DNA from: Methanobacteriota archaeon
Lineage (GTDB): Archaea; Thermoplasmatota; Thermoplasmata; RBG-16-68-12
DNA: 39,086 bases
Assembly (NCBI GenBank): GCA_005878385.1
Contig: VBMN01000055.1
Coordinates: 1-39,086 of the forward strand
Reading direction: 5' to 3'
Both the position numbers and the translations under genes were made by a program. The notes under the pieces are model-generated. The model did no database searches. It was not told the DNA's origin and was given only the letters and a program-made list of their open reading frames with translations. This document shows positions 1-6,592 of the stretch, one piece after another. Within the stretch, counting starts at the first letter, position 1; each line of letters begins with the position of its first letter.

Positions 1-727
1 ATGGGATTCGCGCGCGGGTCCAGCGGAAGTCCCCGCCCCCGAAGGTGCCAATGACGCCGGGTCCTGATGCGGATGGCGAGGCCGGCGGGATTCCCTGATG
101 GCCGAGCCACGCCTCGACCGTCTCCGGAGATTCCCCCGGGAAAACAAGGATACGCACATCCAGGAGGGAGCCCGTCGGGATGTCGGGACGGACCTTCCAC
201 GAAGGCGCGTACGGGCCGAGCCAGTCCACGTAAGGCAAGCTCGAACTCCGATCGAAGGCGGTGGAAGGACCTCGAACGACAAACGCATCCTGCGGGAGGT
301 ACCGTAGGACTTGGAGTCCAAGGGCTTGCAAGGCATCCTTCCATTCCGCCTTGATCGGAGCGTGGAAGTGGACAACGCCGACCGTTTCACCTCGGGAATC
401 GATCGGCCAGTCTGATGCCGGTCGCGGGACAAGAGTCGCGAGGTCCACGATGCCGCCGAGTAGTTGGAGGGTGGAACTGCCCTCGAGAGGATTGGCGTAG
501 CGGCCCTGCGCTTTCACGAGGGCGAGACTCCCTTCCCCGCCGCGGGCCACCGCGAACGCGCCGTATGATTCGAGCAATTCGGCTCCCGCAGCCTGAATCT
601 CCTCCGGAGAAGCGTCCGTGCGGAACGAGATGACCCGGGTGGCCGGCGGGGGGCCGGAAATCGCCGAGCGCGGGTTTGGAGTGGGAACCTGAACGAGGAG
701 AAAGAACACGAGCGCGACCAATGCCAT
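1..727 (-). CDS. Exported protein, probably N-terminal part of an S8 (subtilisin-like) secreted protease; runs off the left edge
   Basis: My own translation of the minus strand gives an open frame from ATG at 727 to the window edge: MALVALVFFLLVQVPTPNPRSAISG...VGVVHFHAPIKAEWKDALQALGLQVLRYLPQDAFVVRGPS...LPYVDWLGPYAPSWKV. Signal-peptide-like start plus propeptide-like pattern. Absent from the ORF track because no stop lies in the window. Confidence 0.6.
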   Translation of the reverse strand, partial: MALVALVFFLLVQVPTPNPRSAISGPPPATRVISFRTDASPEEIQAAGAELLESYGAFAVARGGEGSLALVKAQGRYANPLEGSSTLQLLGGIVDLATLVPRPASDWPIDSRGETVGVVHFHAPIKAEWKDALQALGLQVLRYLPQDAFVVRGPSTAFDRSSSLPYVDWLGPYAPSWKVRPDIPTGSLLDVRILVFPGESPETVEAWLGHQGIPPASPSASGPGVIGTFGGGDFRWTRARIP

Positions 728-875
728 GACTCGAAAAAACCGAAGGGCCGTTCCGCCGTTCCTCCTTCAGATGGCACGGGCGCGGGCCCGCGTCTGAATC
801 GCGGGATGTGGGCCAGCTCACATTAGGTTTTTGGCCAGAATTAGAGGTCGGCACAACTCGCCCACGAGAGGCGAA

Positions 876-1586
876 TCAGTCCGCGATAATGCGGGTCGCC
901 TGCAGGATTCCATTTTGGAACATGAGCGTGAAGTAGTTCGGCGAATGATTCGTCCCGCGCATCTTCACGCAACGGATCCGGCGTTGGATGTTCGCGTCGT
1001 CGACCCGTTCCATCTTCGCGTGGATGATTCCGTCGCACAGGTATTCCTCGCCATGCTTTCCGAAGTCCTCGCTGTTCGGTTTCATCTCACTGATCAGGAT
1101 CGTCGTGACTTGGAGATCGCGGATCCACTCGCACAATTGGAAGAGATCTTCCCGCGGATTCTCGAAGCGCGCCATGACCTCGAGGACCGGCAACGAATCG
1201 ACGACGAGGATCTCGTAGTTCAGGGTCCGCTTCAGGTTCATCGCGTACATCTTGAAGATTTCCAGCCACGTGCGGTCCGCCATTCCGTCCAGGTTGCGAC
1301 GGATCATTCCGAGGTCGACGATGCTCACCTTGCTCTCCACGTCGTGCGGGCTGAGGCTCATCTGTTCCAGATGGCGAGTGAGGTTGTCGCGCCCTTGTTC
1401 CAGAGAGATGTAGGTGCCCGCCCTCCCTTCGCGCAACGCATTCTGATAGAGGACGTTGAACGCGATTGTGGACTTCATCGTCCCGGGCTCTCCCGCGAGG
1501 AGGACGATTTGGCCCTCCGGGATGCCGCCTCCGAGTTTCTCGTCGAAGCCGTGGATGAACGTCTTGATTCGGTCTCCCTGACCCAT
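876..1586 (-). CDS. RecA-superfamily ATPase, KaiC/RAD55-like
   Basis: GFDEKLGGGIPEGQIVLLAGEPGTMKSTIAFNVLYQNA Walker A; ILVVDSLPVLEV Walker B-like. Confidence 0.8.
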   Translation of the reverse strand: MGQGDRIKTFIHGFDEKLGGGIPEGQIVLLAGEPGTMKSTIAFNVLYQNALREGRAGTYISLEQGRDNLTRHLEQMSLSPHDVESKVSIVDLGMIRRNLDGMADRTWLEIFKMYAMNLKRTLNYEILVVDSLPVLEVMARFENPREDLFQLCEWIRDLQVTTILISEMKPNSEDFGKHGEEYLCDGIIHAKMERVDDANIQRRIRCVKMRGTNHSPNYFTLMFQNGILQATRIIAD

Positions 1587-1611
1587 GCAATCGTTTCCAT
1601 TGGAAGGTCCG

Positions 1612-1639
1612 GGTATAACCGTTCCGAGGCGGTTATCAC
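1612..1639. promoter_or_regulatory. Interrupted inverted repeat over the probable TATA box of the RAD55-like gene
   Basis: ggtATAACCGttccgaggCGGTTATcacc; ATAACCG (1615-1621) / CGGTTAT (1630-1636), about 29 nt upstream of ATG 1586. Confidence 0.4.
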
Positions 1640-1819
1640 CGCCGGATAGCGTTTCGCCTCGAGAGGCAAAACGAAAAAGAAAGGGGGAGTAATCGCGAAC
1701 TGAAATGCGAGGGCTCCACTGGCATAAGATGATTTTTGCACTCGATTTGTGAGCAACCTTTCGGCTGGAAACCTTTATTTGTTATCCGGTTTGTTACCAG
1801 ATGGTCGGGTGGGGGCCCG

Positions 1820-2404
1820 GTGTTCGTTCCAGAGCGTAATCTGAAAGACCTTGTCGTGTCGTACCTCCGGGTGCAGGAGCGCTCCATCAGTTCGCTCACA
1901 AAACAGCTGAAGCAGGACGGCTACTCGTTCCATCGTTTGTTCGTCACGGGTTACCTGAAGGCCCTCGCCGACGTAGGCATGCTCCGAGAAAAGGAAATTC
2001 CCCCGGCTAAGGTGTACACGACCTCCGCCCATCGGGAGCCGAACCTCTACGAGGTCGTCGGTTCGCGGTGTCGGGAGGCGGTGAAGGACGAGGCGGATCA
2101 AGCGCGTCTCGCGATCGGAGTCTTGCAGAAACTGTTCCGCCGTCCGATCTTCCTTCGGGAAGTCCGTGAGTGCGGATTCTCCGCCGCGATCGACGCGCCG
2201 CAGGCGCCACGGGAAGAACGGGAAGAGGCGCGGCGCGGCCTGGTGAAACTGGGCCTGCAGCTGCCGACGAACGAGCCCGCGTACGCCGTGCCGGATCGGA
2301 AGAGCGAGGTCCGGGACGAACTCTTGTACAACTTGATCGTCCAGCGCTTCGGAATGGGCGGCATGGTCCTCGAGACAAAGCAGACGAAGCTCACGGAGCG
2401 TTAG
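1820..2404 (+). CDS. Hypothetical protein, possible winged-helix DNA-binding protein
   Basis: GTG at 1820: VFVPERNLKDLVVSYLRVQERSISSLTKQLKQDGYSFHRLFVTGYLKALADVGMLREKEIPP. TATA-like cctttatttg about 45 nt upstream. The upstream ATG at 1736 precedes that TATA. Confidence 0.55.
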   Translation: MFVPERNLKDLVVSYLRVQERSISSLTKQLKQDGYSFHRLFVTGYLKALADVGMLREKEIPPAKVYTTSAHREPNLYEVVGSRCREAVKDEADQARLAIGVLQKLFRRPIFLREVRECGFSAAIDAPQAPREEREEARRGLVKLGLQLPTNEPAYAVPDRKSEVRDELLYNLIVQRFGMGGMVLETKQTKLTER

Positions 2405-2409
2405 ATCGA

Positions 2410-2719
2410 GCTAGGCCATCGGGATGGATGCGCAGCCCGACGCCGGGTGACCCGGATGCTTCCTCGGTCCCGCACCCCCGCGAGCGTTGGTAGTCCGCGG
2501 TGAGGCTGCTCACTTCCGTGCCTGACCCGTTCCCCACGATCGGGACGGAGACCGCCGCTCTCCAGCTGCGTTCTCTGTCGCCTCCAGCCCCGCGGGACAG
2601 AACCTCAACGTCGGCATCCGGACCAGCGCCAAGCTGGGAGCACCGCTCCCGACTGTCACCGCCCCATAAGGACGATTTGGGTCTACAAGGGGACGCCCAG
2701 CCCCCCGGTCGAGCCTAGC
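2410..2719 (-). ncRNA. ffs: Archaeal SRP (7S) RNA
   Basis: Minus strand carries the S-domain helix 8 motif GGTCAGGCACGGAAGTGAGCAGCC (2527..2504), the Alu-like 5' segment CCGGGGGGCTGGGCGTCCCCTTGTAGACCC (2708..2679), and pairing ends GCTAGGC...GCCTAGC (2719..2713 / 2416..2410). TATA-like TTAAATAG lies upstream near 2745. Confidence 0.88.
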
Positions 2720-2819
2720 ATCGTTCTCAACCGCCCTATTCTATTTAATCCTTCGTTGCTCCGCTCGGCAAGCAAAACGATTATCCTCTCCCATTTCAAT
2801 CCTCGTCGCGGGGAGAGGA

Positions 2820-5800
2820 GTGAGAGGCTTCTCGTACGTTCTTGTCGTGCTCGTGCTCGCATCCGTAATCGCGATTTCGGGACCATGGAGTGCGACCGCG
2901 GCGCCGAGCCGTTCTGCGTCCGCCGTCCCGATCGTGCAGCCCCGACCGAATTCGATCACCCCGTTCTTTCCAAACATCAAGATTACGGACGGCACGTCTC
3001 CCTTCGACTATCAAGTCGAGCCCACCATGGTCGTGAATCACTCAGGGACCGTGTTCGTCGGGTGGAAGGAAACGAACGGACCGGATGCCGCCGGCTATCG
3101 CGTCGGTTCCTCGTACTCGACAGACCAGGGACTCACCTGGGCGCCCAACATCTTGATGAACCAAACGCATCCGAACCAAAATTGCCGCGATTCCGATCCT
3201 TGGATGGCCCTCGACCCGAACGATCGGGTGCATTACGCATACTTGGAGTACGATCCGAACGGCGGAAGTTCTCCCCCGTGTTCCTCCGGGCTCGACGTTT
3301 CCAACACCACGAACGGACAGGACTGGGGGAACGTCCACTACATTGTCGGTCAAGGAGGGCTCGTCGACAAGGACTCCATCGCCTTCGACTCCGCGGGTCG
3401 GCTCTACGCCACATGGGACGAGGGCAACATCTTGGCGGTCACATGGAGCGACGACGGGGGCGCGACGTGGGCCCCGGTCATCAACCCCGGGAGCCAGTCG
3501 GCCGTCCTGGGCGCCGTCATTGTCGCCGCTCCCGACGGAACCGTCTACCTGACGTGGTGGGACTTCGGAACGAACAACATCAAGTTCGAATCATCCGCGG
3601 ACCGTGGGCAAACCTGGAGTGCCATCGTCCGCGTCAACGACCTCGCCGGGTCCGCACCGGGCGGCTTCCCGCAGTACCCGCTTCCCGCGATGAACGTCGA
3701 CCCGAACTCTGGCGCGATCTATATCTCCTGGGCCGATGGCCGAAACGGAAATCCGGACATCTATCTCGCGAGCTCCACGGATGGCGGCAAGACGTGGGCA
3801 GCGAACCAACGCATCAACGACAACACGGACAGCTCGATGCAGTACATGGTCGATCTCGCGGTGGACGGAACCGGTAAGGTCCACGCGGCGTGGGAGGACA
3901 AGCGCCTCGGAAATTGGAACATCTTCTACTCGAATTCGACGGACGGCGGACAGACTTGGTCTCCGAACGTCCGCGTTTCGGACCAGGATACGCCCGGCAC
4001 GTTCGACCGGCCCGGCGACTACTTCGCCATCGAGGCGGGCCCTGACAACAAGACATACGTCGTCTGGACCGACGGGCGGGGAACGAATTTCGATATCTAT
4101 TACGCGAGGAGTCCGGGCTTTCCAACGTCCACCGTCACGGTAACAACGAACCCGGCCGGCTTGCCCGTCACGGTGGACGGCGTGACGTCGACCGGTCCCG
4201 TTGCGACCGCGTGGATCGTCGGGTCATCGCACACGGTGAGCGTCGCGTCCCCCATCCCGCTCGGGACGACGGCGCGCTACGTCTGGTCCAACTGGAGCGA
4301 CGGGGGGACTATTTCCCATTCGATCGTCGTCGGCGTTGATGATGCGACGATCACCGCGTCGTTCACGAAGCAATATCAGAGCAGCGTGTCCCTCGGTCCG
4401 GTTGGGCTCGGGCTCAGCGTGTTGGTCGACTCGGTGCCGTACACCGCGACGGCCTCCTTCTGGTGGGATGACGGCTCGGTTCACCAAGTAGAGGCGCCGA
4501 CACCCCAGAACCTGTCCACGGACGTGCGTTACATCTGGTTCTCGTGGAGCGACGGCGGATCGGCCGCACACTCGGTCAGTGCGACCGCCGCTCTCGTCCT
4601 CACCGCGACGTTCACGGAACAAGAAGCGATGCGCGTCTCCACCACGCCTTCCGGCGCCACCTTCGCGGTGGACGGGACCTCCTATTCTTCGGCGACCGCG
4701 TTCTGGTTCGCCCGCGACTCGTATCACACGATTTCCGTTGCGACCCAGCAGTCGAGCACTCCCGGTACGCGATATCAATTCCAACAGTGGAGCGACGGCG
4801 GTGCCGCGGCGCATGTCGTTCACTTCACCGCCGCGGTCTCCTTCGAAGCGACGTTCTCCGCGGAATATTATCTGAATGTCACGTCCCCTGTGTCCGGTGC
4901 AGGCGGCAGCGGTTGGTATCCCGCGGGCGCGACCGTCAACGCAGCCGTCTCGAATCAGTACTTTGCCCAGAATCCGGGTGAGCGGCTTGCGTTCCAGGGT
5001 TGGTCGGGAGATGCGACCGGCACTTCCCTCACGTCCGATCCGATCCTGATGGACGGTCCCAAGACGGCGATCGCGCAATACGGGACTCAATTCTACCTCG
5101 ATGTGTCGAGCGCGTACGGTTCGGTTTCCGGCGCAGGCTGGTACGACCAGGGCACAAGCGCCCATGCCGGCGTCGCCTCGCAGCAGGTCGCCGTGAGTCC
5201 GGGCACGCAAGAGCTCTTCGTGGTCTGGTCCGGCGATGCGACCGGGACCGGGGTCACGTCGAACGGGATCGTGATGGACCGGCCGAAGGTCGCGACGGCG
5301 CAGTGGCGCACCGAGTATTCCCTCACGATTCAAACGCCGTACGGCACGGCCACGACCGCGGGTTGGTACCAGGCCGGATCCTTTGCGACGGCTTCCCTGA
5401 ATGCAAGCGTGATCGGAACGGGCGCAGGCGAACGGGTCGTCTTCAAGGGCTGGACCGGGGACGCGGCGGGCTATGCCGCGTTAGGTTCGAGTCCCATCCT
5501 CATGTCTGGTCCCAGGACCGCACATGCCGAATGGTCGAAGGAGTATTTCCTCCAGGTCATCACGGACGTCGGGACGATCGGCGGGAGCGGATGGTACCGG
5601 GAAGGGACGTCCGTGGAGCTCACCGCCCCTGCGGAGGCGACCTCGGGAGGTCAGACGGTTCGCTTCTCGGGATGGTCCGGCGACGTGACGTCTTCGGACC
5701 TGGTCGTGACGGTCACGATGACGGGACCCAAAGAGGTGAAAGCGACTTGGACCACCACGGGGGCCCTCGGCGGACTGTCGGGAACGCTGATCGGGCTAAT

Positions 5801-5870
5801 CCTTCTGATCGTCGGGATTGCCCTCGTCGTCGGGCTCTTCGTGGCGAGGCGCCGCGGTCGGCGGGAGTGA
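2820..5870 (+). CDS. Large exported surface protein: N-terminal BNR/Asp-box beta-propeller, three PEGA-like repeats, four InlB-B-like repeats, C-terminal TM anchor
   Basis: Signal peptide VRGFSYVLVVLVLASVIAISG; several STDGGxTWxxN Asp-box motifs; repeats ending W/F-SDGG...; repeats GWSGDATGTxxTSxxIxMDxPKxAxAQ; C-terminal LIGLILLIVGIALVVGLFVARRRGRRE. Confidence 0.8.
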   Translation: MRGFSYVLVVLVLASVIAISGPWSATAAPSRSASAVPIVQPRPNSITPFFPNIKITDGTSPFDYQVEPTMVVNHSGTVFVGWKETNGPDAAGYRVGSSYSTDQGLTWAPNILMNQTHPNQNCRDSDPWMALDPNDRVHYAYLEYDPNGGSSPPCSSGLDVSNTTNGQDWGNVHYIVGQGGLVDKDSIAFDSAGRLYATWDEGNILAVTWSDDGGATWAPVINPGSQSAVLGAVIVAAPDGTVYLTWWDFGTNNIKFESSADRGQTWSAIVRVNDLAGSAPGGFPQYPLPAMNVDPNSGAIYISWADGRNGNPDIYLASSTDGGKTWAANQRINDNTDSSMQYMVDLAVDGTGKVHAAWEDKRLGNWNIFYSNSTDGGQTWSPNVRVSDQDTPGTFDRPGDYFAIEAGPDNKTYVVWTDGRGTNFDIYYARSPGFPTSTVTVTTNPAGLPVTVDGVTSTGPVATAWIVGSSHTVSVASPIPLGTTARYVWSNWSDGGTISHSIVVGVDDATITASFTKQYQSSVSLGPVGLGLSVLVDSVPYTATASFWWDDGSVHQVEAPTPQNLSTDVRYIWFSWSDGGSAAHSVSATAALVLTATFTEQEAMRVSTTPSGATFAVDGTSYSSATAFWFARDSYHTISVATQQSSTPGTRYQFQQWSDGGAAAHVVHFTAAVSFEATFSAEYYLNVTSPVSGAGGSGWYPAGATVNAAVSNQYFAQNPGERLAFQGWSGDATGTSLTSDPILMDGPKTAIAQYGTQFYLDVSSAYGSVSGAGWYDQGTSAHAGVASQQVAVSPGTQELFVVWSGDATGTGVTSNGIVMDRPKVATAQWRTEYSLTIQTPYGTATTAGWYQAGSFATASLNASVIGTGAGERVVFKGWTGDAAGYAALGSSPILMSGPRTAHAEWSKEYFLQVITDVGTIGGSGWYREGTSVELTAPAEATSGGQTVRFSGWSGDVTSSDLVVTVTMTGPKEVKATWTTTGALGGLSGTLIGLILLIVGIALVVGLFVARRRGRRE

Positions 5871-6122
5871 CGCTTCGGGAGATCCCTTCCCTCGCCACTC
5901 CTTCGTCTTCGTGTACCGGCCGTACGTCGAAAGGATCAGGAGTCCGCCCACGGAGAACGCGCCCGCCGAGCAGACGAGGCGCCACGAGCCGAGGTCGCCC
6001 GTGCGGATGCCCCCCGCAAGCGTCGCCGTGAAGTAGAAGTTGACTGAGGTGACGATGATGAAGAGACCGATCGCCATCGGCGCCCACACGCCGAGGACGG
6101 ACCGGACCCGCTCCGTATTCAT
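5796..6122 (-). CDS. Small hypothetical membrane protein (about 2 TM) with acidic C-terminal tail
   Basis: 108 aa; two hydrophobic segments; start overlaps the end of the NAC gene by 4 nt. Confidence 0.6.
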   Translation of the reverse strand: MNTERVRSVLGVWAPMAIGLFIIVTSVNFYFTATLAGGIRTGDLGSWRLVCSAGAFSVGGLLILSTYGRYTKTKEWRGKGSPEASLPPTAAPRHEEPDDEGNPDDQKD

Positions 6123-6493
6123 CGGCTCATCAGACGGATGATGGCTTCGGCAGGCTCGCCGCCTGCGTCCTCGAGGGCCTTGCGGGCCTCTTCCTCGGAG
6201 ACGCCGGCCTTCTCGGCGACGAGTTTCACGTCTTCGTCCGGAATTGTGATCGTGGTCGGACCTTGCGTCTTCTTCGCATCGGCTCGATCCCGCACGATCG
6301 GCTCGCCAACCACGGTCCAGATTTTCTGGCCCTGGGCGGTCATCGCGGTCACGTTCGCGTCGCGGATCACGTACTCTTTCGTCGTGGTGCGGATCACGAC
6401 TTCCTCGACCCCATCCAACTGTTCCTGTTCGATGCCGAGACGCTTCATCGCCTGCCGCATCTGCCGAGGATTCGCGCGCCCGCCTGGGATCAT
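6119..6493 (-). CDS. nac: Nascent polypeptide-associated complex protein (archaeal NAC alpha with UBA domain)
   Basis: MIPGGRANPRQMRQAMKRLGIEQEQLDGVEEVVIRTTTKEYVIRDANV...C-terminal UBA VAEKAGVSEEEARKALEDAGGEPAEAIIRLMSR. ATG at 6493 has TATA CTTTATCC about 31 nt upstream on the minus strand, so the track start at 6643 looks too long. Confidence 0.85.
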   Translation of the reverse strand: MIPGGRANPRQMRQAMKRLGIEQEQLDGVEEVVIRTTTKEYVIRDANVTAMTAQGQKIWTVVGEPIVRDRADAKKTQGPTTITIPDEDVKLVAEKAGVSEEEARKALEDAGGEPAEAIIRLMSR

Positions 6494-6562
6494 CGCATCA
6501 CGATTCAACGGATGGGTCGGAATCGGATAAAGGTTCTGCGCTTTTCGTCGCGCCGTCATACG

Positions 6563-6570
6563 TTTAAATA
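6563..6570 (+). promoter_or_regulatory. Archaeal TATA box (TTTAAATA) for ABCE1/RLI
   Basis: TTTAAATA ending 23 nt upstream of the GTG start at 6593, consistent with a leaderless transcript. Confidence 0.6.
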
Positions 6571-6592
6571 GCTCCCGCTTCATGGAATCGCC

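Noticed and set aside
831-1649. 272-aa + strand ORF
   Set aside because: Antisense to the RAD55-like ATPase; no family signal.
2500-2718. 72-aa + strand ORF
   Set aside because: Lies inside the SRP RNA gene.
4224-5333. 369-aa minus-strand ORF antisense to the surface protein
   Set aside because: Arg/Gly/Asp-rich shadow frame of high-GC coding DNA; the + strand protein has clear domains.
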